The notes under the pieces are model-generated. The model was not told where the DNA came from. It did not search any database and saw nothing but the letters and a program-made list of their open reading frames with translations. The position numbers were made by a program, and so were the translations under genes. From Hyphomicrobiales bacterium (GTDB taxonomy: Bacteria > Pseudomonadota > Alphaproteobacteria > Rhizobiales > Rhizobiaceae), in assembly GCA_900466875.1 (NCBI GenBank), contig UBNQ01000021.1, forward strand, positions 62,001 through 126,000: DNA of 64,000 nt, in the 5' to 3' direction. Shown here in pieces: positions 53,797 through 62,309 of the stretch; position 1 is the first letter of the stretch; each line of letters opens with the position of its first letter.

Positions 53797-53810
53797 TTGA
53801 CATTGGTCAA
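53797..53810. promoter_or_regulatory. Crp/FNR-family box upstream of pseudoazurin
   Basis: TTGAC-ATTG-GTCAA, a perfect palindrome close to FNR/FixK/NnrR sites (TTGAT-N4-ATCAA), 71 bp before the ATG. Low-oxygen or nitric-oxide control is inferred. Confidence 0.6.
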
Positions 53811-53855
53811 TAGAACGACGCCTCCCCTCTTTTTTAGGGGGCGATCACAGCAACG

Positions 53856-54437
53856 TCAGTCGCAGCGCATCTTTTCTTCCCAATGCCGCCGGCAGAGCGA
53901 AACGTATTTCTCATTGCCGCCCACTTCGACTTGCGCGCCTTCTCGGATCACCTCGCCTGCCTCGTCCACCCTGACGACCATGGTCGCCTTGCGGCCGCAG
54001 TGGCAGATGGTCCTGACTTCACGCAATTCGTCGGCGATCGCCAGAAGTTCGTGGGAACCGGGAAACAGCTTGCCCTGGAAATCGGTGCGCAGACCATAGG
54101 CCATGACGGGGATACCGACCCGGTCGGAGACCCGCGCCAGCTGCCACACCTGCTCGGCCGACAGGAACTGTGCCTCATCGACAAAGACGCAGGCAATCGG
54201 CTCCTGCGCATGCATGTCCGCAATCGCGGCGAAAAGATCGTCACCGGGGCTGAAAGGAATGGCTTCGGAGGATAGCCCGATCCGCGACGCGACTTTTCCC
54301 TTGCCCGCACGCTCGTCCAGCGCGGCGATGAAGATCACCGTGCGCATGCCGCGTTCGCGGTAGTTGTAAGATGCCTGCAACAGCATCGTCGACTTGCCGG
54401 CATTCATCGTCGCGTAATGGAAATAGAGCTTGGCCAT
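53856..54437 (-). CDS. tdk: Thymidine kinase
   Basis: Phosphorylates thymidine with ATP. A 193-residue type II enzyme: P-loop YATMNAGKST near 8, Walker B CVFVDEAQFLS near 81, the thymidine-binding MAYGLRTDFQGKLFPGS near 108, and the lasso/zinc Cys (CHCGRKA near 140; LCRRHW near 182). ATG 54437 (MAKLYFHYA) is chosen over the frame from 54494. It is alone on its strand. Confidence 0.95.
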   Translation of the reverse strand: MAKLYFHYATMNAGKSTMLLQASYNYRERGMRTVIFIAALDERAGKGKVASRIGLSSEAIPFSPGDDLFAAIADMHAQEPIACVFVDEAQFLSAEQVWQLARVSDRVGIPVMAYGLRTDFQGKLFPGSHELLAIADELREVRTICHCGRKATMVVRVDEAGEVIREGAQVEVGGNEKYVSLCRRHWEEKMRCD

Positions 54438-54527
54438 GTCTGGCGTTTTCGACCGCTCCGGCGACAAGCGGAAGGGTGAAGACCGGATAACCACAGATAT
54501 TTGCCGATCTAAAGCGCGGCAATGAGA

Positions 54528-55055
54528 TCAGCCGAGCATACGAATAACGAAATCCGCTCTTTCGGCGACGGGCAGTTTCGGTATGATCACCACTTCGTAT
54601 CCGAGCGCCGGATAGATCGCGGAAAGCCGCTCATATTCGGCAATCGCATCCTCAAGCGAGTGCACCCGCTCGGGATCGGCCTCATAGATTTCCGGCCAGG
54701 GCGGCGTCAGAAAAACCGTCGATTGGTAGGGATGGATCGCGTTGAGCCGCGCAACGTGAGGCTCTCCGGTGGCCTGCTCCAGCGCTACGGCGGCATCGAT
54801 CAACCCGCGATCGAAAAACGTCCAGCCGGTATTCGCCGTAGCCATCGCCAGGTCGGCAATGGCCATGTCGATCGCTCGTCTCGCAAATGCCGCGAGATCC
54901 ACCCAGGGAAGCGCCGCGCCGTTGCCTTGCTGTTCTTGCCTGACGATGCGCCTTCCGGGCTCCTCGACGACGGAAAAACCACGAACGCCAAGCTCCGCCA
55001 GAAGTGTCGATTTACCGCCTCCGGAACATCCGGAAATCAGTACAAAACGGTTCAT
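54528..55055 (-). CDS. P-loop ATPase/kinase-like protein
   Basis: A 175-residue protein with Walker A ISGCSGGGKSTLL near 7 and lid-like sequence FFDRGLIDAAVALEQATG near 80. It has the AAA_28 layout of small P-loop NTPases whose substrate is unknown. Start ATG 55053-55055 (MNRFVLISGCSGG). It is divergent from the proline-racemase homologue, 123 bp away, and 90 bp upstream of tdk in leftward orientation. Confidence 0.85.
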   Translation of the reverse strand: MNRFVLISGCSGGGKSTLLAELGVRGFSVVEEPGRRIVRQEQQGNGAALPWVDLAAFARRAIDMAIADLAMATANTGWTFFDRGLIDAAVALEQATGEPHVARLNAIHPYQSTVFLTPPWPEIYEADPERVHSLEDAIAEYERLSAIYPALGYEVVIIPKLPVAERADFVIRMLG

Positions 55056-55178
55056 GCATATCCTCCGTCCGTTGTCGCGACCAAGATTGCTGGCTAGCAT
55101 ATTTTGGAATGCGGAGAGCCTCGGCGGAAATACCGGAAGGCTCCTCCGGGCAGCTTCGATATCCTCAAGGGAAAAGAA

Positions 55179-56210
55179 ATGCGCTCCTCCAAAATCCTCC
55201 ACATCGTCACCTGCCATGCGGAAGGCGAGGTCGGCGACGTCATTGTCGGTGGTGTCGCGCCGCCTCCGGGCGAAACCATCTGGGAACAGGCGCGCTTTAT
55301 CGCAAAGGACCAGACCTTGAGGAATTTCGTCCTCAACGAGCCTAGAGGAGGCGTCTTTCGCCACGTCAATCTTCTGGTTCCTCCCAAGAACCCGAAAGCC
55401 CAGATGGGTTGGATCATCATGGAACCGGAAGATACGCCGCCGATGTCCGGCTCGAACTCCATCTGCGTCTCCACGGTCCTGCTCGACAGCGGCATCATCC
55501 CGATGACCGAACCGGTGACGAAAATGGTGCTGGAAGCGCCCGCGGGACTGGTCGAGGTCGAAGCCGAATGCAGGAACGGCAAGGCCGAGCGGATCACGGT
55601 CACCAACGTCAAGAGCTTCGCCCAGAAACTCGACGCATCCCTCGACGTTCCGGAAATCGGAACCATCACCGTGGATACCGCCTATGGCGGCGACAGCTTT
55701 GTCGTCGTCGATCCGGATGAGATCGGCATCGATCTTGCCCCCGAAAATGCCCGCCAGATCGCCGAAACCGGCATCCGGATCACCAATGCTGCAAACCGCC
55801 AACTCGGCTTTTCGCATCCCGAAGATACCGGCTGGAACCACATCTCATTCTGCCTTTTTGCCGGCAAGACCTTTCACGAGAATGGCCAGCTCATGGCGAA
55901 ATCCGTCGTCGCCATCCAACCCGGCAAGATCGACCGCTCGCCGACCGGCACCGCCGTTTCGGCGCGCATGGCGCTTCTTCACGCACGCGGCCAGTTGAAG
56001 GAAGGCGATAGCCTGACCGGCATTTCCATCATCGGCACACGATTCGTCGGCAAGATCGTCAGGGAAACGACCATCGCCGGAGAAAAGGCGATCGTGCCCT
56101 CGATCACCGGCCGGGCCTGGATCAGCGGAACCTCGCAACTGATGCTCGATCCGTCAGACCCATTTCCTGGCGGCTACAAGCTTTCCGACACCTGGCCAAT
56201 GCTGAAATAA
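55179..56210 (+). CDS. Proline racemase / hydroxyproline epimerase family, atypical active site
   Basis: A 343-residue member of the PRAC superfamily. Family strings include [45 protein letters not shown] and [13 protein letters not shown] near 205. The two positions usually Cys are Ser and Thr here: the MCGH-type motif reads [11 protein letters not shown] (Ser90) and the DRSPCG-type motif reads [11 protein letters not shown] (Thr256). Cys/Thr marks trans-3-hydroxyproline dehydratases and Ser/Cys marks some epimerases; Ser/Thr is neither. It could be an unusual dehydratase, a new activity, or inactive. AAGGG precedes ATG 55179. Confidence 0.88.
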   Translation: MRSSKILHIVTCHAEGEVGDVIVGGVAPPPGETIWEQARFIAKDQTLRNFVLNEPRGGVFRHVNLLVPPKNPKAQMGWIIMEPEDTPPMSGSNSICVSTVLLDSGIIPMTEPVTKMVLEAPAGLVEVEAECRNGKAERITVTNVKSFAQKLDASLDVPEIGTITVDTAYGGDSFVVVDPDEIGIDLAPENARQIAETGIRITNAANRQLGFSHPEDTGWNHISFCLFAGKTFHENGQLMAKSVVAIQPGKIDRSPTGTAVSARMALLHARGQLKEGDSLTGISIIGTRFVGKIVRETTIAGEKAIVPSITGRAWISGTSQLMLDPSDPFPGGYKLSDTWPMLK

Positions 56211-56222
56211 ATCCGCTTTCGT

Positions 56223-56564
56223 TCAATGAAACGGCCGAACCTCGATCGGCGCCCTGCAGGCAAAGGCGGCCTTGCGGCCCCATGCGAGCGCCTCATCCAT
56301 ATCGGACGCCTCCAGCACCCAGAACCCGCCGACATGCTCGCCTGTCTTCAGATACGGGCCTTCGGTAACGTCGACTGCGCCGCTAGGCCCAGCCTTTAGC
56401 GATCTGGCATCAGCGACCGGGTTGAGCCCGCCGACAAAAAGCCGGATGCCCGCAGCGATCATCTCTTCGTTGAGCACGTCGATGTCGCGATGCATCGACT
56501 CGTCCTCCATCGCCGCAGGGTCGTAGTCGTCGGGATGATGAACGGCGACAAGGTAACGGGTCAT
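56223..56564 (-). CDS. YciI-like protein
   Basis: A 113-residue protein of the YCII-related (DGPF) family: MTRYLVAVHHPDDYDP, the conserved GPYLKTGEHVGGFWVLEASDMDEALAWG near 70. These act as small enzyme-like or dehalogenase-like folds; real function is not known. Stop lies 12 bp from the racemase homologue stop. ATG 56564 has a usable AGGAGAAAG site. Confidence 0.88.
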   Translation of the reverse strand: MTRYLVAVHHPDDYDPAAMEDESMHRDIDVLNEEMIAAGIRLFVGGLNPVADARSLKAGPSGAVDVTEGPYLKTGEHVGGFWVLEASDMDEALAWGRKAAFACRAPIEVRPFH

Positions 56565-56675
56565 GACTTTCTCCTCCAGCGGGTCGGCACGGCATTCTGC
56601 CGCCCTTTCACGCTAAGGACGAGCGGCCGGACCGAAATCCGACACGCTGCATCAAAGTTTACACCGCCCCGGCGA

Positions 56676-57389
56676 TCAGGCAGTTCTGAGCGAACCCTGA
56701 TGCACGACGATACGGGCATGATAGGGGACGCGGGTATAGAGGTCGAGAATGTCCTGGTTGACGAAGCGCACGCAGCCCGAAGACGTCGCCTTGCCGATCG
56801 ACTGCCAGTCCGGCGAGCCGTGCAGACGGTAGAGCGTATCCTGACCGTTCTGGAAGATGTAGAGAGCACGCGCACCGAGCGGGTTCTTGATCCCCGGCTC
56901 CATGCCACCCGCCTTGACCGAATAGCGCGCCAGCGAAGGCTGGCGGGCGATCATCTCGTCCGGCACCTTCCAGCGCGGCCAGGGCTGGCGCCACTGGATC
57001 ACGCCCTCGCCTTCCCAGGCAAAACCGTCCCGGCCGATACCCACGCCGTAGCGCATCGCCGTACCACCCGGCTCGACGACATAGAGGAACCGGTTCGGCG
57101 TATCGACGACGACCGTATTCGGCTTTTCCCCGGTCGGATCGATAACCCGCTGACGGTAATATTTCGGGTCGATCTGCTGGTAGGGAATGGCCGGAATCTG
57201 ATGCCCGCCATCTTCCAGCGCAGCATAGCGCGCCTGCAATTCAACCTCGCTCGGCGGGCCGACCGGGCGCTGTGCCACGGCAGGCACCACGGAGGGCTGG
57301 GAGGTCGTGGAGCAGCCGGCAAGCGCCGCCGTCATGGAGACGGAGCCAAGCACGAAACTCCGCCGCGACAGGGAAAATGAAGTGGGCAT
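56676..57389 (-). CDS. Lipoprotein L,D-transpeptidase (ErfK/YbiS-type)
   Basis: Forms L,D-crosslinks in peptidoglycan or attaches lipoproteins to it. A 237-residue precursor with a Tat-like SRRSFVLG near 8 and lipobox LAGC near 26, so it is an outer- or inner-membrane lipoprotein. The YkuD core has HGSPDWQSIGKATSSGCVRF near 200: catalytic Cys in SSGCVR, His upstream. ATG 57389 follows the family. It stands alone. Confidence 0.93.
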   Translation of the reverse strand: MPTSFSLSRRSFVLGSVSMTAALAGCSTTSQPSVVPAVAQRPVGPPSEVELQARYAALEDGGHQIPAIPYQQIDPKYYRQRVIDPTGEKPNTVVVDTPNRFLYVVEPGGTAMRYGVGIGRDGFAWEGEGVIQWRQPWPRWKVPDEMIARQPSLARYSVKAGGMEPGIKNPLGARALYIFQNGQDTLYRLHGSPDWQSIGKATSSGCVRFVNQDILDLYTRVPYHARIVVHQGSLRTA

Positions 57390-57539
57390 AAGGTTATTTC
57401 CGGGATTAAGCAGATGACGATCAGCTTCTATCCGCCCTGGCATGAGTTAGATCAAGTCACAACCAGGGCATCAGGCTTAGCAAGCGGCCCATGGTGACAA
57501 TTTTGCCGATACCGGACTGAATGTCGCAAATGGCCTGTC

Positions 57540-57577
57540 TCCTGCGGCGTAAACGCACGTGCTTGCTTGCCGCAGGA
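57540..57577. repeat. Inverted repeat upstream of choX
   Basis: Arms TCCTGCGGC / GCCGCAGGA (9 bp, 20-nt spacer containing GCACGTGC). 45 bp upstream of choX. Operator, attenuator hairpin or chance; no U-run follows. Confidence 0.45.
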
Positions 57578-57621
57578 AGTTATTGATAATGACCGGGAAC
57601 AAACAAGAACGGGAGCAAATC

Positions 57622-58575
57622 ATGCGCATCCATAAATCGCTGGCCTTTACCGTCGCCTTCTCTGCCTCCGTTGCCGGTTTCGCCGCCAGTGCATCCGCTG
57701 CAGAACCGGCCGCCTGTGGCACCGTCCGCTTTTCCGATGTCGGTTGGACCGACATCACCGCCACCACGGCAACCGCCTCCGTGCTCCTGAAGGCGCTCGG
57801 TTATCAGACGGATATCAAGGTCCTGTCCGTACCGGTCACCTATTCGTCGCTGAAGAACAAGGATATCGACGTCTTCCTCGGCAACTGGATGCCGACGCAG
57901 GAAGCCGACGTCCGCCCCTTCCTGACGGAAAAATCGGTCGAATCCTTCGGCCCCAATCTCACCGGCGCGAAATACACGCTCGCCACCAATGCCAAGGGTG
58001 CCGAACTCGGCATCAAGGATTTCAAGGACATCGCCGCCCATGCCGATGCGCTTGGAGGCAAGATCTACGGCATCGAACCCGGCAATGACGGCAACCGCCT
58101 AATCCTTGGCATGATCGAGAAGGATACGTTCGGCCTGAAGAAGCTTGAAGTGGTGGAATCCTCCGAACAGGGCATGCTCGCCCAGGTCGCCCGCGCCGAC
58201 AAGGCCGGCGAGCCGGTCGTCTTTCTCGGCTGGGAACCGCATCCGATGAACGCCAACTTCAAGCTGACCTATCTGACGGGCGGCGACGATGTCTTCGGTC
58301 CGAATTTCGGCGGTGCGGAAGTCTACACCAATGTCCGCGCCGGCTTTACAGAAGAATGCCCGAATGTCGGCGCCTTCATCAAGAACCTGAAATTCGCGCT
58401 GCCGATGGAAAACGAGATCATGGGCGGCATCCTGAATGACGGCGAAGAGCCGGAAACCGCCGCCACCGATTGGCTGAAGGCCAATGGCAGCGCGATCGAG
58501 CCATGGCTGGCCGGCGTCACGACCAAGGACGGCAAGCCGGGCCTCGAAGCCGTCAAATCGGAACTCGGCCTCTGA
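57622..58575 (+). CDS. choX: Choline ABC transporter, substrate-binding protein
   Basis: Periplasmic choline/betaine-binding protein. A 317-residue precursor with a signal peptide ending near ASASA (about 26), then the OpuAC-like fold: FSDVGWTDITATTATASVLLKALGYQ, LGNWMPTQEADVRPF near 90 and FLGWEPHPMNANFKLTYL near 205, whose aromatic residues form the cation box. GGGAG precedes ATG 57622. First gene of choXWV; a stem at 58588-58610 separates it from choW. Confidence 0.93.
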   Translation: MRIHKSLAFTVAFSASVAGFAASASAAEPAACGTVRFSDVGWTDITATTATASVLLKALGYQTDIKVLSVPVTYSSLKNKDIDVFLGNWMPTQEADVRPFLTEKSVESFGPNLTGAKYTLATNAKGAELGIKDFKDIAAHADALGGKIYGIEPGNDGNRLILGMIEKDTFGLKKLEVVESSEQGMLAQVARADKAGEPVVFLGWEPHPMNANFKLTYLTGGDDVFGPNFGGAEVYTNVRAGFTEECPNVGAFIKNLKFALPMENEIMGGILNDGEEPETAATDWLKANGSAIEPWLAGVTTKDGKPGLEAVKSELGL

Positions 58576-58587
58576 TCTCCGATAGCC

Positions 58588-58610
58588 AAGGGCCGGATTT
58601 CCGGCCCTTT
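58588..58610 (+). terminator. Terminator-like stem between choX and choW
   Basis: Stem GGGCCGG / CCGGCCC around ATTT with short TTT. It probably reduces read-through so that the binding protein is made in excess over the permease, a common layout for binding-protein operons. Confidence 0.6.
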
Positions 58611-58647
58611 CGCCCTGCCCATGCAATATTTTAAGGTGGTACCGGAC

Positions 58648-59508
58648 GTGAACTGGCTACCCGACTGGCTCGTCGATTCGAGTGGAAAACTTCGCCTTGG
58701 CAACTGGGCGAAAAACGCCGTCGACTGGCTGACGACCAATGCGAGCTGGTTTTTCGACTGGCTTTCGCACGTCCTGTCGAAGGTGATCGACGCGCTTCTG
58801 GCGGTGCTGCAATATCCGCATCCCTTTCTGCTCATCGCGCTTTTTTCGGCACTGGCCTACGGCCTTCGCCGGTCGCTCGGCGTCACGGCCTTCACCTGTC
58901 TTGGCCTGTTGCTGATCTACAACCTGGGCTACTGGAAAGAGACGACCGAGACACTTGCGCTCGTGCTCGCCGCAACCATGGTCAGCATGGCAATCGGCAT
59001 ACCGCTCGGCATCTTGGCCGCAAGACGGCAGTGGATCTATGAAGGCATGCGCCCGGTCCTCGACCTGATGCAGACCATCCCGACCTTCGTTTACCTGATC
59101 CCGGCGCTCATCCTGTTCGGGCTCGGCATGGTGCCCGGCCTGATCGCCACCGTGATCTTCGCCATCCCGGCTCCAATCCGCCTGACGCGTCTCGGCATCA
59201 TTTCCACCCCGAGCGCCCTCACCGAAGCGGCCGTCGCGTTCGGCGCCACGCCCGCCCAGGTGCTGCGCAAGGTGGAACTTCCCTACGCGATGCCGCAGAT
59301 CATGGCCGGCCTCACCCAGACCATCATGCTGTCGCTGTCCATGGTCGTCATCTCCGCGCTTGTCGGCGCAAACGGGCTCGGCGTGCCTGTCGTGCGGGCG
59401 CTCAACACCGTCAACATCGCCCGGGGCTTCGAAGCGGGACTATGCATCGTCATCCTCGCCATCATCCTCGATCGCCTGTTCAAGAGCGGCAACGGAGATG
59501 CGACATGA
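58648..59508 (+). CDS. choW: Choline ABC transporter, permease
   Basis: A 286-residue permease with about six helices. The EAA loop is ALTEAAVAFGATPAQVLRKVELPYAMPQI near 195, which contacts ChoV. GTG 58648 (MNWLPDWLVDSSG) is preferred over ATG 58621 because AAGGTGG is 7 nt upstream and the N-terminus then resembles ChoW. It overlaps choV by ATGA (59505-59508). Confidence 0.92.
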   Translation: MNWLPDWLVDSSGKLRLGNWAKNAVDWLTTNASWFFDWLSHVLSKVIDALLAVLQYPHPFLLIALFSALAYGLRRSLGVTAFTCLGLLLIYNLGYWKETTETLALVLAATMVSMAIGIPLGILAARRQWIYEGMRPVLDLMQTIPTFVYLIPALILFGLGMVPGLIATVIFAIPAPIRLTRLGIISTPSALTEAAVAFGATPAQVLRKVELPYAMPQIMAGLTQTIMLSLSMVVISALVGANGLGVPVVRALNTVNIARGFEAGLCIVILAIILDRLFKSGNGDAT

Positions 59509-60575
59509 CCAGCGCTTCGACCAGGGACTGCGTGACATTCAGCAATGTCGATATCGTTTTCGGCAACGAGCCGAACGCCGCATTGCCGCTGCTCGACAGC
59601 GGCAAGACCCGCGACGAAATCAGCGCAAAGACCGGCATCGTCGTCGGCGTTTCGAATGCCTCGCTGTCGATCCGCGAAGGTGAAATTCTCGTCCTGATGG
59701 GACTGTCCGGCTCGGGGAAATCGACGCTTCTGCGCGCCGTCAATGGTCTCGCTCCGGTCGTGCGGGGAAGCGTCAGCGTCGCCACGCCCGCTGGCCCCGT
59801 CGATCCCTACAGGACCAATGCAAAGACGCTGCGCGAACTGCGCATGCACACAGTCTCCATGGTCTTCCAGCAGTTCGGCCTGCTTCCCTGGCGCTCGGTT
59901 GCCGAAAATGTCGGCTTCGGCCTCGAACTGGCAGGTGTCCCGGATGCGGAGCGCAGGCGGCGCATCGGCGAACAGCTCGAACTCGTCGGCCTCAGCCAAT
60001 GGGCGGATCGCCGTGTCGGCGAGCTTTCGGGCGGCATGCAGCAACGCGTCGGTCTGGCCCGGGCATTTGCCACCGGCGCGTCCATCCTGTTGATGGACGA
60101 ACCCTTCTCCGCGCTGGATCCGCTCATCCGCACCAAGCTGCAGGATGAGTTGCTGGAATTCCAGCGCCGCCTGAAAAGGACCATCCTCTTTGTCAGCCAC
60201 GATCTCGATGAAGCGTTCCGCATCGGCAATCGCATTGCCATCATGGAAGGCGGACAGATCATCCAGTGCGGCACACCGCAGGAAATCGTCCGTGATCCGG
60301 CAGATGATTACGTCGCCGAGTTCGTCCGGCACATGAACCCAATCAGCATGCTGACGGCAAGCGACGTCATGACGAAAGGCGTTTCTGCCGCCTCAAGCGG
60401 CATCCCCATCCTGGCTTCCGCATCACCGGATACACCTCTGGTTGATATCATGGATGGCCTGGCGCGTCAGAACGGCGCGATCGCCATTGTCGACAACGGC
60501 AGCGTTGTCGGCTCGATTACGGCTAACGATGTGGTGACGGGCCTTACACGCCACAGGCTGCGCGGCAATCGCTGA
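59505..60575 (+). CDS. choV: Choline ABC transporter, ATP-binding protein
   Basis: A 356-residue ATPase: Walker A MGLSGSGKSTLLRA near 71, Q-loop VFQQFGLLPW near 122, signature LSGGMQQRVGLARA near 175, Walker B ILLMDEPFSALDPL. A C-terminal CBS-like stretch (LASASPDTPLVDIMDGLARQNGAIAIVDNG, about 305-335) is usual in the glycine-betaine transporter group. Translation is coupled to choW. This ends the operon. Confidence 0.94.
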   Translation: MTSASTRDCVTFSNVDIVFGNEPNAALPLLDSGKTRDEISAKTGIVVGVSNASLSIREGEILVLMGLSGSGKSTLLRAVNGLAPVVRGSVSVATPAGPVDPYRTNAKTLRELRMHTVSMVFQQFGLLPWRSVAENVGFGLELAGVPDAERRRRIGEQLELVGLSQWADRRVGELSGGMQQRVGLARAFATGASILLMDEPFSALDPLIRTKLQDELLEFQRRLKRTILFVSHDLDEAFRIGNRIAIMEGGQIIQCGTPQEIVRDPADDYVAEFVRHMNPISMLTASDVMTKGVSAASSGIPILASASPDTPLVDIMDGLARQNGAIAIVDNGSVVGSITANDVVTGLTRHRLRGNR

Positions 60576-60696
60576 ATTTCAGCCTTTAACCTCTGGTAGA
60601 TGGTGCGCAAACTTGACGCGGCAGGGTCTCTTTTGCAGCGCGGAATTAAATGATATAAAAATAAAGCAAAATCGAAAAACAACCAGAGAGTGACGA

Positions 60697-61413
60697 ATGG
60701 CCGAGCAGGCCCAGTTATTGCGCCCTACAGACGACGAAGCACGCGAGCTTGCGCGCTCACTTGTACGTGGTGCACGCTACATGTCACTCGCGGTCCTCGA
60801 TCCGGCAACAGGTTTTCCCGCTGTCAGCAGGGCTTTGACGGCGATCGATCTCGATGGCGTTCCCGTCGTGCTCGTCTCGGCGCTTTCAGGCCACACGAAA
60901 GGTCTGAAGGATGATTCCCGTTGTTCCCTCCTTGCCGGTGAACCGGGAAAGGGTGATCCGCTTGCGCATGCCCGCATCACCGTTTTCTGTGAAGCAGAAC
61001 TTGTCTCAAGAGATAGCGCAGCCCATCAGAGGATTCGCGCCCGTTTTTTGAGACGGCATGCCAAGGCACAGCTCTATGTCGATTTTCCTGATTTCAGATT
61101 TTACCGCCTTGTTCCCGTTCAGGCTTCACTGAACGGAGGCTTCGGGCGCGCCTATGCGCTGACCGGCCAGGAGCTTGTTTTTCCGCTCGCCGAGGACGAA
61201 TCATCCTGGTCGGATTTACAGAATGAACTGGCCGAAAAGGCGTCGGACGCCGCAAGATTTGCGCAACGCCTCGGGCTGGAAGACAAAAATTGGAGATTTG
61301 GATTGGTTGACCCCTCAGGGATCGACCTAATTTCAGGTGATGTACTCGTCCGGCACGAGTTTCAGCACAGACTAGACTTGCCGGAAGACGTCATACATTA
61401 TATCTGCAAATAA
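60697..61413 (+). CDS. hugZ: HugZ-family haem-utilisation protein
   Basis: A 238-residue protein with an N-terminal FMN-like split barrel (DDEARELARSLVRGARYMSLAVLDPATGFPAVSRALTAID) and a C-terminal DUF2470-type domain (EDVIHYIC end). Family members (HugZ/HutZ) bind and degrade haem in iron acquisition. AGAGAG precedes ATG 60697. The AT-rich leader (GATATAAAAATAAAG) may include the promoter. It is beside nolR and not close to shmR, but supports a haem-uptake role for the region. Confidence 0.88.
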   Translation: MAEQAQLLRPTDDEARELARSLVRGARYMSLAVLDPATGFPAVSRALTAIDLDGVPVVLVSALSGHTKGLKDDSRCSLLAGEPGKGDPLAHARITVFCEAELVSRDSAAHQRIRARFLRRHAKAQLYVDFPDFRFYRLVPVQASLNGGFGRAYALTGQELVFPLAEDESSWSDLQNELAEKASDAARFAQRLGLEDKNWRFGLVDPSGIDLISGDVLVRHEFQHRLDLPEDVIHYICK

Positions 61414-61441
61414 ACTAAAATGTAGCGCGAACTACCCGAAA

Positions 61442-61457
61442 TTTAGGGGATGTACAA
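61442..61457 (+). promoter_or_regulatory. Possible NolR-type box upstream of nolR
   Basis: TTTAG-N9-AA (spacer GGGATGTAC) fits the recalled NolR motif (A/T)TTAG-N9-A(T/A), 85 bp before the nolR ATG. Autoregulation is inferred; the motif is short. Confidence 0.35.
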
Positions 61458-61481
61458 ATTCTGCATGTGCCGCCTAACATT

Positions 61482-61501
61482 ACCGGATAACAATATCCGG
61501 T
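61482..61501. repeat. Inverted repeat in nolR leader
   Basis: Arms ACCGGATA / TATCCGGT (8 bp) with 4-nt centre ACAA, 41 bp before the ATG. Operator or hairpin. Confidence 0.5.
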
Positions 61502-61541
61502 GAATTGCGCGGCCACTTTGGAGACGAGGTGAAGAGAACTA

Positions 61542-61862
61542 ATGGACAAGGTTGCACTTTCTGAACATTCGAACGCGGCAGCGGGACTGCTGTCGGCAAT
61601 GGCCAACCCCAAGCGGCTGATGATTCTCTGCTGCCTGGTCAAGGGAGAGGTCGCAGTGGGTGCACTGGCGACACGCGTCGGCTTGAGCCAGTCGGCCTTG
61701 TCCCAGCATCTTTCCAAGCTTCGCGCCCAAAAGCTCGTCAAGACCCGGCGTGACGCACAGACGATCTACTATTCCAGCTCGTCGGAATCGGTGCTGAAAA
61801 TCCTCGATAGCCTCGAGGACATCTACATCGCCGCTGAGCGGAAGACATCCGCAGCCGCCTGA
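61542..61862 (+). CDS. nolR: ArsR-family regulator, NolR-like
   Basis: A 106-residue winged-helix regulator: AAGLLSAMANPKRLMILCCLVKGEVAVGALATRVGLSQSALSQHLSKLRAQKLVKTRRDAQTIYYSSSSESVLKIL (about 11-90) is close to recalled NolR sequences of Sinorhizobium and Rhizobium. NolR represses nodulation and other genes in those hosts. It lacks the Cys metal sites of metal-sensing ArsR proteins (one Cys pair in LCCLV only). ATG 61542 is preceded by GAAGAGAA. A strong terminator follows. Confidence 0.85.
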   Translation: MDKVALSEHSNAAAGLLSAMANPKRLMILCCLVKGEVAVGALATRVGLSQSALSQHLSKLRAQKLVKTRRDAQTIYYSSSSESVLKILDSLEDIYIAAERKTSAAA

Positions 61863-61886
61863 TCTTTTTGGATCGGTCTAAAAGAT

Positions 61887-61912
61887 GCCCGGGTACCCCC
61901 CGGGCTCTTTTA
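61887..61912 (+). terminator. Terminator of nolR
   Basis: Stem GCCCGGG / CCCGGGC, loop TACCC, tail TCTTTT. Confidence 0.88.
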
Positions 61913-62309
61913 CGTTCTTAAACCGACTTCCAAGCGCTTCTCGGACGAGATCGACAGCGCATTTTCACAACTCTCGACGCTTTTTTTGCGGTCTGACAAG
62001 GCGGCTCATTGTGTCAGTGCATCGGCCTGCACATGCTGACAATCCGGCTTGTGGTTGTGCCCGGATGGAACGTTGAAATATCCCCACCGAAATGTCGCAG
62101 TTTCTGTTATCTTCTTGCGCGTCGGCTCCAAGATTTCTACAAAAATTACCGCCTGCTTCGCGAGCTAAACGTAGCCGCTCGCAGGCCGATGTTTTGCGCA
62201 GCCTTATCTGCACGACAATTCCGATCGTACAGCTGGGCGCGCCAGGCGTCATGACCGGTGGACCGGGAGGCCTGCCAATGAATTCCGCCGATGCCCCAAG
62301 GAGACAGAC
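61913..62309. other. Long upstream region of livK
   Basis: About 400 bp without a recognised gene. It includes an imperfect stem (ATTGT...TCAGTGCA / TGCA...TGACAAT, 62008-62043). A 20-codon reading frame from ATG 62251 ends at 62313, overlapping the livK start; it has weak ribosome-site support and may be chance. The long leader fits post-transcriptional control, as livK is a known target of AbcR small RNAs in related rhizobia. Confidence 0.45.

Noticed and set aside
54528-55841. 437-residue minus-strand frame including the P-loop ATPase
   Set aside because: Only the part from ATG 55055 has a P-loop; the N-terminal half is the antisense of the racemase-family gene.
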